Assembly: GCA_902778855.1 (NCBI GenBank)
Contig: CACYZM010000009.1
Coordinates: 1-64,000 of the forward strand
Origin: an uncultured Bacteroidia bacterium
Lineage (GTDB): Bacteria; Bacteroidota; Bacteroidia; Bacteroidales; UBA932
DNA length: 64,000 nucleotides
Reading direction: 5' to 3'
Positions 50,462 through 59,959 of this stretch are shown here, in pieces; within the stretch, counting starts at the first letter, position 1, and each line of letters starts with the position of its first letter. The notes below the pieces were generated by a model. That model saw only the letters and a program-made list of their open reading frames with translations. It was not told the DNA's origin and did no database searches. The translations under genes and the position numbers were made by a program.

Positions 50462-52108
50462 ATGAAAAAATTAGTTTCTAACCTGCTGCTTATCGCAGTC
50501 TTTGCCTTCTCCCTGGCATCCTGCAACCAGGCACAGAAAATGATCGATGCCGCCGAACAGATCAACATCCAGTGCGATCCGGAAGTCCTGGAAGTTGTCG
50601 CCGGCAACATCGACGCCACCGTTTCCGTGACCTTCCCGCCGGAGTACTTCCTCCCGAAGGCCACCCTCGAAGTCACGCCGGTTCTGCTTTATGTGGGCGG
50701 CGAGGCCGTTGGCAAACCGTTCGTCTATCAGGGCGAGAAAGTGACCGACAACTACAAGACCGTCACCAAGAACGGTGCGACGATCTCCGAGAAAGTCCAC
50801 TTCGACTATGTCCCCGGCATGGAGAAATCCGAGCTGGTCGGCCGTGCGAAAGTGTTCTACAAGGGCAATGAGTACGAGTATCCCGCCGACATCAAGATCG
50901 CTGACGGTGCCAATACCACTTATATGCTGGTCAGCACCGAGGGTAGCTACCACTATCTGCCCGACGGCTATCAGGAAGTGATCCCCGAGACCGCCGAGGC
51001 CCAGATCATGTACCTGGTCAACAGCGCCGATGTCCGCAACTCCGAGCTCAAGAGCGCCGGCATCAAGAACTTCCAGGATGCCCTCAAGGCCCTCGATGCC
51101 GATGAGCGCCGTGCCGTCAAGGGTACCGACATCGTGGCCTACGCTTCGCCGGAAGGCCCCGAGGCCCTCAACAACAAACTCTCCGCCAACCGCGAGAAGA
51201 GCGCCAACAAGGCTTTCGACAAGATCACCAAGAAACTCAACGCCGGCGAGGTGACCACCAAGTCGATCGGTGAGGACTGGGAAGGCTTCCAGGAACTGGT
51301 GAACAACTCCAACATGGAAGACAAGGAGCTCATCCTCCGCGTCCTCTCGATGTACAGCGACCCGAACGTCCGCGAGCGTGAGATCAAGAACATGTCGAAC
51401 GTCTACTCTTCGCTGAAGACCAACATCCTCCCGCAGCTGCGCCGCGCCCGCTTCATCACCAACGTGGAGTACACCAACTACACCGCTGAAGAACTGGCCG
51501 ACCTCGTGGAGAACAACATCGACGTGCTCGACGAGCCCGCGCTCCTGCGTGCCGCCGCCAACGCCAAGGACATCGACGCCAAGATCGCCATCTACAAGCA
51601 GGCCGTCAAGAAGTACGGTACCGACAAGGCCAAGTACAACCTCGGTGTGGCTTACCTCGACAAGGGTGACAACGCCGCCGCCAAGGACGCTTTCGCCAAG
51701 ATGGACAAGAAGGAAGGCAACTGCTACAACAACGTGATGGGTGTCCTCGCCATGCGCGAAGGCAAGAACGCCGAAGCCGCCAACTGGTTCGCCAAGGTTA
51801 CCTGCAAGCACGGCAAGATCAACCAGGGTGCCCTCGACATCCTCAACGGCAAGTACAACGACGCCGCCGCCAAGCTGGCCGGCACGGGCGACCACAACGA
51901 AACCCTCGCCTACATCCTGACCAACCAGCTTGACAAAGCTTCCGCCTCCATCAAGGGCAACTGCCCGTTCTGCAACTACAAGAAAGCCATCATCGCCGCC
52001 CGCAAGGGTGACACCGCCGCTTATAACGCTGCGATGGAAATCGTGAAGAAGAACGAGAAGCTCGCCGAGAAGGCCTCCAAAGATGTTGAGTTCCTGAAAT
52101 ACAGGTAA
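50462..52108 (+). CDS. Lipoprotein with OmpA-like and TPR-like regions
   Basis: 548 residues with lipoprotein signal (SLASC, Cys21). Residues 30-170 form a beta-rich domain ('VSVTFPPEYFLPKATLEVTPVLLYVGGEAVGKPF'). Residues about 210-300 contain 'GTDIVAYASPEGPEALNNKLSANREKSANKAF', reminiscent of OmpA-type peptidoglycan-binding sequences. The rest (about 330-540) is made of TPR/SEL1-like helical repeats ('YNLGVAYLDKGDNAAAKDAFAKMDKKEGNCYNNVMGVLAMREGKNAEAANWF'). Codon choice is strongly biased to GGT/CTC/AAG, as in abundant proteins. It is probably an abundant envelope scaffold; the family is known in Bacteroidota but its function is not. Confidence 0.82.
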   Translation: MKKLVSNLLLIAVFAFSLASCNQAQKMIDAAEQINIQCDPEVLEVVAGNIDATVSVTFPPEYFLPKATLEVTPVLLYVGGEAVGKPFVYQGEKVTDNYKTVTKNGATISEKVHFDYVPGMEKSELVGRAKVFYKGNEYEYPADIKIADGANTTYMLVSTEGSYHYLPDGYQEVIPETAEAQIMYLVNSADVRNSELKSAGIKNFQDALKALDADERRAVKGTDIVAYASPEGPEALNNKLSANREKSANKAFDKITKKLNAGEVTTKSIGEDWEGFQELVNNSNMEDKELILRVLSMYSDPNVREREIKNMSNVYSSLKTNILPQLRRARFITNVEYTNYTAEELADLVENNIDVLDEPALLRAAANAKDIDAKIAIYKQAVKKYGTDKAKYNLGVAYLDKGDNAAAKDAFAKMDKKEGNCYNNVMGVLAMREGKNAEAANWFAKVTCKHGKINQGALDILNGKYNDAAAKLAGTGDHNETLAYILTNQLDKASASIKGNCPFCNYKKAIIAARKGDTAAYNAAMEIVKKNEKLAEKASKDVEFLKYR

Positions 52109-52131
52109 CAAAAACATTTTTGTTACAAAAG

Positions 52132-52165
52132 TGGTCAGTTGGAGTATCAACTGACCATTTTTTTG
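52132..52165 (+). terminator. Terminator after the 548-residue lipoprotein
   Basis: TGGTCAGTTG / CAACTGACCA, perfect 10-bp stem, 6-nt loop, then TTTTTTTG. Confidence 0.88.
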
Positions 52166-52167
52166 TT

Positions 52168-52175
52168 TAACTTTG
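52168..52175 (+). promoter_or_regulatory. Promoter -7 box for nrdDG
   Basis: TAACTTTG directly after the terminator, 45 nt before the nrdD ATG. Confidence 0.6.
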
Positions 52176-52220
52176 TAAACCCTGTAGCACATCACAGCTC
52201 CCCTCGGGAAAGACATAACT

Positions 52221-54368
52221 ATGGAATATACTGACCTTTACATCATCAAAAGGGACGGTAAACGCGCCCCTTTCTCTCTTGACAAGATCAAGAACGCCAT
52301 TCGGAAGGCTTTCCTCGCTTCCGGCAGTTTCGCCACCGAAGAGACCCTGACCAACATCCTCAGCCGTGTACACATCTCTAACGGGATGCACGTGGAAGAG
52401 ATCCAGAACCAGGTGGAAGTTTCGCTGATGAGCGAGCGCTACTTCGCCGTGGCGAAGGCTTTCATGCTCTACCGGCAGCACCACACTGAGGACCGCGAAG
52501 TCCGCGACCGTCTGAACTTCCTGATCGACTACTGCTCGGCCTCCAACCCGGCCACCGGCAGCAAGTACGACGCCAACGCCAATGTCGAGAAGAAGAACAT
52601 CGCCACGCTCATCGGCGAACTCCCGAAGGCCAGTTTCATCCGTCTCAACCGCCGTCTCCTGACCGACCGCATCCGCGAGATGTTCGGCAAGGAGCTGTCC
52701 GACCGCTACCTCGACCTGCTGAACAAGCACTTCATCTACAAGAATGACGAGACCAGCCTGGCCAACTACTGCGCCAGCATCACCATGTACCCCTGGCTCC
52801 TGCAGGGTACGCTCCCGCTCGGCGGCAACTCCACGCCCCCGACCAACCTCAAGAGCTTCTGCGGCGGCTTCGTCAACCTGGTGTTCATCGTCTCCAGTAT
52901 GCTGAGCGGCGCCTGCGCCACGCCCGAGTTCCTGATGTACATGAACTACTTCATCGAAATGGAATACGGCCTGGACTACTACAAGCGCGCCGACGAAGTG
53001 GTGGACCTCTCCTCCAAGAAGCGGACCATCGACAAGATGATCACCGACTGCTTCGAGCAGATCGTCTATTCCATCAACCAGCCTACCGGTGCCCGCAACT
53101 TCCAGTCGGTGTTCTGGAACATCTCCTACTACGACCATTTCTACTTCGAGAGCATCTTCGGCGACTTCGTGTTCCCCGACGGTTCCCGCCCGCACTGGGA
53201 GTCGCTCTCCTGGCTCCAGAAACGCTTCATGACTTGGTTCAACGCCGAGCGCCTGAAGACCATCCTCACTTTCCCGGTCGAGACCATGGCCCTGCTGACC
53301 AAGGACGGCGACGCCCGCGATCCCGAGTATGCCGACTGGACGGCCAAGATGTACAGCGAAGGCCACAGCTTCTTCACCTATATGAGCGACAACGCCGACT
53401 CGCTGGCCAGCTGCTGCCGCCTCCGCAACGAAATCCAGGACAACGGCTTCAGCTATACCCTCGGCGCCGGCGGCGTGAGCACGGGCTCCAAGAGCGTGCT
53501 GACCATCAACCTCAACCGCTGCGTCCAGCACGCCTTCAAGAAAGGCATCCCCTATATGGAGTTCCTCGAAGACGTGGTCGAACTGATGCACAAGGTCCAG
53601 CTGGCCTACAACGCCAACCTGGCCGATCTCCAGGCCAAGGGCATGCTGCCGCTGTTCGACGCCGGCTTCATCAACCTGAGCCGCCAGTACCTGACCATCG
53701 GCGTGAACGGCCTGGTGGAAGCCGCTGAATTCCTCGGCATCCGCATCACCGACAACCCCGACTACGTGGCCTTCGTCCAGGGCGTCCTCGGCATGATCGA
53801 GCGCCTCAACAAGAAGTACCGCAGCAAGGACGTGATGTTCAACTGCGAAATGATCCCCGCCGAAAACGTCGGCGTCAAGCACGCGAAGTGGGACCGCGAA
53901 GACGGTTATATCGTGCCCCGCGACTGCTACAACAGCTACTTCTACATCGTGGAAGACGAGAATACCAACATCCTCGACAAGTTCCGTCTCCACGGCTCGA
54001 AGTACATCGAGCACCTGACGGGCGGCAGCGCCCTCCATATGAACCTGGAGGAACACCTGAGCCAGACGCAGTACCGCCAGCTGCTCCGCGTGGCGGCCCG
54101 CGAGGGGTGCAACTACTTCACGTACAACATTCCTAATACGATCTGCAACACCTGCGGTCACATCGACAAGCGCTATCTGCACGAATGCCCGAAATGCGGC
54201 AGCCACGACATCGACTACGCCACCCGCATCATCGGCTATATGAAGCGCGTGAGCAGCTTCTCGCAGCCGCGTCAGAAGGAGGCTGCCCGGCGGTTCTACT
54301 ACAACGGCAACCGTCCGGATGCCGTGTCGCTGGAAACGGCCGCCGAGCCCGTGGTCCAGGATGCTTAA
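52221..54368 (+). CDS. nrdD: Anaerobic ribonucleoside-triphosphate reductase
   Basis: 715 residues, full length. It reduces NTPs to dNTPs in strict anaerobes through a glycyl radical. An ATP-cone lies at about 4-95 ('YIIKRDGKRAPFSLDKIKNAIRKAF'). The glycyl radical site is Gly672 in 'TRIIGYMKRVSSF'. A zinc site of CxxC pairs lies just before it ('ICNTCGH' and 'CPKCGS'). 'YPWLLQGTLPLGGNSTPPTNLKSFCGG' and 'GAGGVSTGSKSVLTINLNR' are family regions. The activase gene nrdG overlaps its stop. Confidence 0.97.
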   Translation: MEYTDLYIIKRDGKRAPFSLDKIKNAIRKAFLASGSFATEETLTNILSRVHISNGMHVEEIQNQVEVSLMSERYFAVAKAFMLYRQHHTEDREVRDRLNFLIDYCSASNPATGSKYDANANVEKKNIATLIGELPKASFIRLNRRLLTDRIREMFGKELSDRYLDLLNKHFIYKNDETSLANYCASITMYPWLLQGTLPLGGNSTPPTNLKSFCGGFVNLVFIVSSMLSGACATPEFLMYMNYFIEMEYGLDYYKRADEVVDLSSKKRTIDKMITDCFEQIVYSINQPTGARNFQSVFWNISYYDHFYFESIFGDFVFPDGSRPHWESLSWLQKRFMTWFNAERLKTILTFPVETMALLTKDGDARDPEYADWTAKMYSEGHSFFTYMSDNADSLASCCRLRNEIQDNGFSYTLGAGGVSTGSKSVLTINLNRCVQHAFKKGIPYMEFLEDVVELMHKVQLAYNANLADLQAKGMLPLFDAGFINLSRQYLTIGVNGLVEAAEFLGIRITDNPDYVAFVQGVLGMIERLNKKYRSKDVMFNCEMIPAENVGVKHAKWDREDGYIVPRDCYNSYFYIVEDENTNILDKFRLHGSKYIEHLTGGSALHMNLEEHLSQTQYRQLLRVAAREGCNYFTYNIPNTICNTCGHIDKRYLHECPKCGSHDIDYATRIIGYMKRVSSFSQPRQKEAARRFYYNGNRPDAVSLETAAEPVVQDA

Positions 54369-54837
54369 GTATTACAATTACGACATCGTATTTCAGGAGA
54401 TACCCGATGAGGTGACGCTGGCCGTCAACCTCACCGGGTGTCCCGTTCATTGCCCCGGCTGCCACAGTCCGCACCTGTGGAAAGACATCGGCGAGCCGCT
54501 CGACGAAGCGGCGCTCCGCACGATGCAGGCGCTCTATCCCGGCGAGGTGACCTGCATCGCCCTGATGGGCGGCGATGCCGACTCGGCCGCCGTGGAGCGG
54601 CTCTGCGCCTTCATCCAGCGGGAGCTGGGGCTGCGGAGCAGCTGGTGGTCCGGCCGGGACGAACTGCCGGAAGGCATCGACCTGGCGCATTTCGACTATA
54701 TCAAGACCGGGCCATACATCGCTGAACTCGGCGGGCTCAAGAGCCGCCGGACGAATCAGCGGCTCTATCGGGTGGATCATCCTTCCGGGGGATCGGGCCC
54801 TGTCCTGCAAGACATAACGAACCGTTTTTGGCGGTAA
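54361..54837 (+). CDS. nrdG: Anaerobic ribonucleotide reductase-activating protein
   Basis: 158 residues from the ATG overlapping the nrdD 3' end by 8 bp. It is a radical SAM enzyme that installs the glycyl radical on NrdD. The cluster ligands are Cys27, Cys31 and Cys34 in 'GCPVHCPGC', followed by 'HSPHLWKDIGEPLD' and 'IALMGGDAD'. The C-terminus 'HFDYIKTGPYIAELGGLKSRRTNQRLYRV' is typical. Confidence 0.96.
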   Translation: MLKYYNYDIVFQEIPDEVTLAVNLTGCPVHCPGCHSPHLWKDIGEPLDEAALRTMQALYPGEVTCIALMGGDADSAAVERLCAFIQRELGLRSSWWSGRDELPEGIDLAHFDYIKTGPYIAELGGLKSRRTNQRLYRVDHPSGGSGPVLQDITNRFWR

Positions 54838-54850
54838 AACAGATTCCACC

Positions 54851-55591
54851 ATGAAAAAGTTCTTCCAGATCCTTTCCCTTTTGCTGCTGCTGTCCCTGGC
54901 AGTAGCCTGCGATCCGGAGACGAAACCGACGCCGACACCCACGCCGACGCCCACGCCGCCTCCGACACCGCCGACTCCTGCGGCGAGCATTACCTTCTCG
55001 ATTCCTTCCGGCAGTCCGGTCTCGCTGGGCACCGACGGGAACGCTTCCGTGGAAATCCCTGCGGCCGGCGGGACGGTCACCGCTCCTTTCTCGGCAACGG
55101 TGGCCTGGTCGGCCTCGAGCAACAATTCCTGGTGCACGGTTTCGCCCGCCTCGGGCAGTGCGGGCAGCGTACAGTTGTCGCTGACCATCGCGCAGAATAC
55201 GACGTACGACGACCGCAACGCGACCGTGACCATCTCGGCCGGCTCTGCCAGCCGAAGGATTGCCGTGAAACAGCTCTCAGCCGCCGGAATGCAGGTTTCG
55301 CCCGCATCCCTCGAGGTGCCCCATACGGGCGGAGAGTATGAGATTACCGTCCAGCACAATGTCGACTTCACGATCACGGTGGACGAATCGGCGAAAGGCT
55401 GGGTCAGCGTGAAAGGGACGAAGGCCCTGACCACCGACAAGGTGGGAATCACGGTGAGTCCGAATGACGGCGTCACGGCCCGCGAGGGGACGCTGACCTT
55501 CAAGAGCAATGCCGGCGAAGCGACGGTGAAAATCGTCCAGGCCTTCGACTCGGGCAACGAACCCATCATCGATGGCGGTGAAATCAAATAA
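54851..55591 (+). CDS. BACON-domain lipoprotein
   Basis: 246 residues with lipoprotein signal (AVAC, Cys20) and a Pro-Thr repeat linker (about 25-44) that would hold the domains away from the membrane. Two immunoglobulin-like BACON domains follow: one at about 55-150 ('ATVAWSASSNNSWCTVSPASGSAG...DDRNATVTISAGSASRRIAVKQ') and one at about 153-237 ('VPHTGGEYEITVQHNVDFTITVDES...REGTLTFKSNAGEATVKIVQ'). BACON domains are common on Bacteroidota surface glycan or mucin-binding proteins. It is 15 bp upstream of the M64 peptidase gene, so the two probably work together at the surface. Confidence 0.9.
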   Translation: MKKFFQILSLLLLLSLAVACDPETKPTPTPTPTPTPPPTPPTPAASITFSIPSGSPVSLGTDGNASVEIPAAGGTVTAPFSATVAWSASSNNSWCTVSPASGSAGSVQLSLTIAQNTTYDDRNATVTISAGSASRRIAVKQLSAAGMQVSPASLEVPHTGGEYEITVQHNVDFTITVDESAKGWVSVKGTKALTTDKVGITVSPNDGVTAREGTLTFKSNAGEATVKIVQAFDSGNEPIIDGGEIK

Positions 55592-55606
55592 AGGAGGGAC
55601 AAGACC

Positions 55607-58600
55607 ATGAAACAAAGACACTTTATTCCGGTTCTCAGCATCCTCCTCTTCCTGGCGGCCGGTTGCCAGCAGCCCGAACTCACCCAACCTGTCCGGGGAA
55701 CGAATATCCTGAAGGCTGCCATCGAAGGCGCCCAGACCAAAACGCAGCTGGGACGGGTGGCCGAAGGAAGCTATTATGCCTTCTGGACGGAAAACGATAG
55801 CCTGGCCGTCTATGTGGACGGCGCTGGGTCTGCCAACGCGTACGTGCTTTCAGCCGGCGCCGGTTCCCGGTACGGCACCTTTGCCGGAACGGTTGCCGGC
55901 ACGCGGTACGTCGCCCTCTACCCCTATCGGGACAAGAGTGCCGCGGGCGTTTCTTCAGACGGCTATCTCAACTTGGAGATTCCGGCCGTGCAGGATTATG
56001 CGCCGAATTCATTCGGTGCGGGAGCCTTCCCGATGGTCGCTGTCGGCGAAGGGCCGGAACTTAAATTCTGGAACTTGTTTGCCGTCCTGAAGTTTTCCAT
56101 GACCGGTTCGGCTTCCGTCAAGGCGGTGCGGTTCGTGACGCGCCCCGACGTGCAGATCATGGCCGTCAGCGGAAAAGCGAAGGTCGGTCTCAACTTCCAG
56201 CCCCAGAACGGGCCGGAAATCATCATGACAGGCGAAAACGCGACGACGGAACTGACGCTCCGGTGTGACGGTTTCCAGCTTTCCGAAGATGTGGCGACTG
56301 ACTTCTTCCTGGCTGTTCCCCCCGGTCTCTACAAAGGCGGCTTCTCTCTCAAAGTCGAGACGGATGCCGGCGTGTACACGCATGTTGTGGAATCCGACGT
56401 GACCTTCGTCCGGTCGCAGTACCGCCATATCGCCCCGTTCCGGGTCGAACCCGTCAATACGGAGCCTACGCCGGACAATGAAATCTGGTACAAGAACGAA
56501 GACAATCAGCTGCTCCCGCTCGCGCCCGCCTGGTTTGACCGGGTGATCCAATCGCATTCGTATTCGGACGGATACTGCAAGATCGTTTTCGACGGACCGG
56601 TGACCCGGGTCGGCAACGAATCCGGCGATGTTGTCTTCGGCAGGTCGACGTCGGAAATCCGCCTGCCCGACTGTGTGGAACGGATTGAGCCCAACGCCTT
56701 CGAATGGAGTCGCATCGTTTCCTTCCGGGTCCCCGAAAGTTTGAAATCGATGGGCGACGGCGCATTGGCCTGGACGACCGAACTGAAACACTTATCCGGG
56801 AAAGGCGTGACGGATGACGGACTCTTCCTGATCCTTGACGGCAAAATGGTCGCCTATGCGGCCGCCGCCCTGCCCGAAGGAACCCTGGTCGTTCCGGCCG
56901 GCGTCACTTCGCTGCCGCCCCGGCTGTTCTTTGCCCAGAACAAGATCCACGATATCATCCTTTCCGAAGAGATGCGTTCGATCGGCGACGGTTGTTTCGG
57001 CTACAACGATAAGCTTGAAACCGTCACATTCCCTTCGAATTTCACCGATTTGGGCATGTATGTGTTCGAAAGATGCTTCGAGCTGCGGGAATTCAAGGGA
57101 GACAACCCGTGTGTCAAGGAAGGTCGCCTGTTCGTTACGCCAGACCAGAAAGTGGTCGCCTATGCCGGGAAAGGAGCAACGGAATGTGTCATTCCCGACG
57201 GAGCGGCGATGATTGCTCCGGATGTGTTCAGGGAGAATAAGACCTTGCGCAGCCTGACCTTGCCGGAATCGGTAACCGGTTTTTATACGGATTGGGTATA
57301 TGGCTGTGATGCGCTGGAAGCCTTCTATGGCCCGTTGGCCTCGGAAGACCATTGCTGTGTGGTGTCCGAAAATTTCCTGGTCGCCGTCATTCCCCATCTT
57401 CCGGTCGACTACAAGATGCCCGACGGAATCCACGGCGTCTTCTTCCGGGTTTTCGCGGACAACCGTGCCACAGAGCGGCTGACGCTGACTGACGACATCA
57501 CCTATCTCTATGACGGTTCGTTCTCCGATATGCCGGAACTGCGGACGATCCAGCTTTCTTCCAGGCTGACCAATATGTCGCGGAACGCCTTCGAGGGATG
57601 TCCCAAACTGGATTCCATCCTCTTCCGCTCCTATGCGCCGCCCGCCTATGAAGAGGATGAGTCCCTCGCGCACGCTGGCTTGACCATTCTGGTGCCCGAG
57701 GGTACGGAGTCCGTGTATAAGCGGAACAACTCGTGGGCCCAGTATGCCTCGTACATCAAAGGGGTCCGTTATTCCGACCTGGCTGAACCCGATTATTACC
57801 TGTCGAAAGACTATAGCCAGGACGGCGTGGTCAATACGCTGCAGACGGCCGCGAAAGGGCAGGGCATCGACATCGTTCTGATGGGCGACGGCTTCTCCGA
57901 CCGGCAGATTGCCGACGGAACCTATGCCGGCGTCATGGAGCTGATGGCGGACGCCTTCTTCACGGATGAACCGTACAAGTCGTATCGCGACCTCTTCAAT
58001 ATCTATGCGGTGAATGTGGTCTCCGCGACGGAAGGCTACGAACAGGCCGGTCAGGCCCTGGGTACCTATATCGGCTCGGGCTCCTATGTCGGTGGTTCGG
58101 ATACCCAGTGCATGGCGTATGCCCGGAACGCCGTTACGGACGACAGGATGGAGAACACGCTGATCATTGTGGCGATGAACAGCGAATATGGTGGCGGTAC
58201 CTGTTATATGTATTCCCCGCAGGAGTGGAAGGATTTCGATTTTGGCTGCGGAATGGCGGTGTCGTATTTCGCCACCGGTTCGAACGACTTTTACCTGGCC
58301 CGGGTGCTGATCCACGAAGCGGGTGGCCACGGCTTCGCCAAACTGGCCGACGAGTATGCCTATGAAGAAATGGGTATGATCACGGCTTCCGAGAAGGATC
58401 GCACGATGGTGAATGTGCCATCCGGCTGGTGGAAGAACATCGATTTCACCGATGATCCCAACCGCATCAAATGGGCCCGCTTCCTGGCGGACGACCGGTA
58501 TAAAAACGAAGACCTGGGTATCTTCGAAGGTGCCCTGACCTATTGGAAAGGTGCCTGGCGTCCGTCAGAGGCCAGTAATATGCGCTACAATGTGGGCGGC

Positions 58601-58855
58601 TTCAATGCGCCTTCCCGCGAGGCGATCTGGTACCGCATGCACAAGTTGGCCTATGGCACGGATTGGACCTACAACTACGAAGATTTCGTGGCGTACGATG
58701 CCATCAACCGGCAGAAGACGACGGTAACCGCGCCTGGTCCCTGGCGTTCGGCTTATACCACGGTCAAACGTCCGACCGCACCGCCGGTGGTCGTCGGGAA
58801 GACCTGGAAGCAAGCGATGAAAGAATCAGCCGGCGTGATGCCCGACAGGCGGTAA
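55607..58855 (+). CDS. Large surface lipoprotein: fimbrillin-like domain, leucine-rich repeats and M64 (IgA-type) metallopeptidase
   Basis: 1082 residues with lipoprotein signal (LAAGC, Cys20). About 35-285 resembles Bacteroidota fimbrillin-like adhesins ('ATKTQLG'-type start 'GAQTKTQLGRVAEGSYYAFWTENDSLAVYVDG'). About 345-715 holds BspA-type leucine-rich repeats ('LPDCVERIEPNAFEWSRIVSFRVPESLKSMGDGAL' and several like it). About 760-1060 is the M64 peptidase with zinc motif His903-Glu904...His908 in 'HEAGGHGFAKLADEY', 'IVLMGDGFSDRQ' at its start and 'NTLIIVAMNSEYGGGTCY'. M64 includes the clostridial IgA protease type; an immunoglobulin or mucin target is possible but not shown. Its last 30 bp overlap the convergent GT4 gene. 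Confidence 0.88.
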   Translation: MKQRHFIPVLSILLFLAAGCQQPELTQPVRGTNILKAAIEGAQTKTQLGRVAEGSYYAFWTENDSLAVYVDGAGSANAYVLSAGAGSRYGTFAGTVAGTRYVALYPYRDKSAAGVSSDGYLNLEIPAVQDYAPNSFGAGAFPMVAVGEGPELKFWNLFAVLKFSMTGSASVKAVRFVTRPDVQIMAVSGKAKVGLNFQPQNGPEIIMTGENATTELTLRCDGFQLSEDVATDFFLAVPPGLYKGGFSLKVETDAGVYTHVVESDVTFVRSQYRHIAPFRVEPVNTEPTPDNEIWYKNEDNQLLPLAPAWFDRVIQSHSYSDGYCKIVFDGPVTRVGNESGDVVFGRSTSEIRLPDCVERIEPNAFEWSRIVSFRVPESLKSMGDGALAWTTELKHLSGKGVTDDGLFLILDGKMVAYAAAALPEGTLVVPAGVTSLPPRLFFAQNKIHDIILSEEMRSIGDGCFGYNDKLETVTFPSNFTDLGMYVFERCFELREFKGDNPCVKEGRLFVTPDQKVVAYAGKGATECVIPDGAAMIAPDVFRENKTLRSLTLPESVTGFYTDWVYGCDALEAFYGPLASEDHCCVVSENFLVAVIPHLPVDYKMPDGIHGVFFRVFADNRATERLTLTDDITYLYDGSFSDMPELRTIQLSSRLTNMSRNAFEGCPKLDSILFRSYAPPAYEEDESLAHAGLTILVPEGTESVYKRNNSWAQYASYIKGVRYSDLAEPDYYLSKDYSQDGVVNTLQTAAKGQGIDIVLMGDGFSDRQIADGTYAGVMELMADAFFTDEPYKSYRDLFNIYAVNVVSATEGYEQAGQALGTYIGSGSYVGGSDTQCMAYARNAVTDDRMENTLIIVAMNSEYGGGTCYMYSPQEWKDFDFGCGMAVSYFATGSNDFYLARVLIHEAGGHGFAKLADEYAYEEMGMITASEKDRTMVNVPSGWWKNIDFTDDPNRIKWARFLADDRYKNEDLGIFEGALTYWKGAWRPSEASNMRYNVGGFNAPSREAIWYRMHKLAYGTDWTYNYEDFVAYDAINRQKTTVTAPGPWRSAYTTVKRPTAPPVVVGKTWKQAMKESAGVMPDRR

Positions 58856-59959
58856 GCTGGCCAGAAGCGCTTCGGCAAAGGCGGACCAGGTAAGGTTCGC
58901 CTTTACTTTTCGAATGTTTTCGGTGAAGGAGTCCGGGCCGGCGGCATAGAGGGCGCGGATGGCGTCGGCGATGGCTTCGGGGCTGACTTCGCGGGCCATC
59001 ACGCCGATGCCGGGGCCTTCGACGCTTTCGGCCAGGCCGCCGACGGGCGTTGCCACGACGGGAACCTCAAAGTGCAGGGAGATGCCGGTGATGCCGCTCT
59101 GCGTGGCGCTTTTATAGGGAAGGACGCAGACGTCGGCGGCGGAGAAGAAGCAGGGCACCTCCTCATCGTCGATGTAGCGGTTGAAGACCTTGATGTTGGC
59201 ACCCAGGCCCGTCGCCGCGATGCGGGATTCATATTTGTCGAACTTGCCGTAGCTTTCGCCGGCGATGACCAGCTGGTAGCCTTCGCCCAGCAGGGGCATG
59301 GCGTCGATCAGCAGGTCGAGGCCCTTGTAGTCGCGGATCAGGCCGAAGAAAAGCAGCGTCCGCAGATCCGGATCGAGGAAAAGGGCTTCCCGCGCCGCGA
59401 ATTTATCGGTCTTCTGGCCGAAGTGGTCGTAGAGCGGATGGGCCTGCAGGGCGCAGGGCACTTCAGGAGCCAGGCTGCGCGCATCGGCGCGCACGGCCTC
59501 GCTCATCGCCACGCAGCTGTCGTTCTGCTTCAGGAACCAGCGGGAGAAGGGCTTGTCGAAGAATTTGGCTTCGTGGGGAATCACGTTGTCGAGAATCGTC
59601 AGCACGCGGATGCCTTTCTTGCGCAGCAGCCGGGCGACCGTGCCGAGCGAGGGGGCCAGATAGCTCATCCAGTATTTCATAATGACCAGGTCGGGCTTCC
59701 AGGCTGCGATCTTGCGAGCGGCCGACCACCAGGAGAACGGATTGGCCGTGTGGAGGACGGCTTCGCTGTCGATCTGCACGGCCTTGTCTTCCGGGGTTAC
59801 GTATTGCGTCTTGCCGGGGAAGAGGAAGCTGGGATACTGGCAGGTGAAGGTGAAAGCCTTGACTTCGTGGTGCCGGCCCATCTCTTCGTAGAGGTTGGCG
59901 TTGAACTGGGCGATGCCGCCGCGGAACGGATAGAAAGTAGAAAGGAAGGCGATTCTCAT
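58826..59959 (-). CDS. Family 4 glycosyltransferase
   Basis: 377 residues, GT-B fold. N-domain 'LSTFYPFRGGIAQFNANLYEEM' and C-domain 'LLFFGLIRDYKGLDLLIDAMPLLGEGYQLVIAGESYG', with the nucleotide-sugar motif region 'PYKSATQSGITGISLHFEVPVVATPVGGLAESVEG' (E-x7-E type). No signal peptide; it acts on the cytoplasmic membrane face. It is the last gene of the heptose unit (4-bp overlap with the hddC-gmhB gene), so it is a candidate for transferring the heptose or extending the chain that carries it. Its 3' end overlaps the M64 gene tail to tail by 30 bp. Confidence 0.9.
   Translation of the reverse strand: MRIAFLSTFYPFRGGIAQFNANLYEEMGRHHEVKAFTFTCQYPSFLFPGKTQYVTPEDKAVQIDSEAVLHTANPFSWWSAARKIAAWKPDLVIMKYWMSYLAPSLGTVARLLRKKGIRVLTILDNVIPHEAKFFDKPFSRWFLKQNDSCVAMSEAVRADARSLAPEVPCALQAHPLYDHFGQKTDKFAAREALFLDPDLRTLLFFGLIRDYKGLDLLIDAMPLLGEGYQLVIAGESYGKFDKYESRIAATGLGANIKVFNRYIDDEEVPCFFSAADVCVLPYKSATQSGITGISLHFEVPVVATPVGGLAESVEGPGIGVMAREVSPEAIADAIRALYAAGPDSFTENIRKVKANLTWSAFAEALLASLPPVGHHAG

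Noticed and set aside
54925..54983. CCGACxCC repeats as a microsatellite or CRISPR-like array
   Set aside because: They encode the Pro-Thr linker of the BACON lipoprotein and lack spacers; simple codon repetition explains them.
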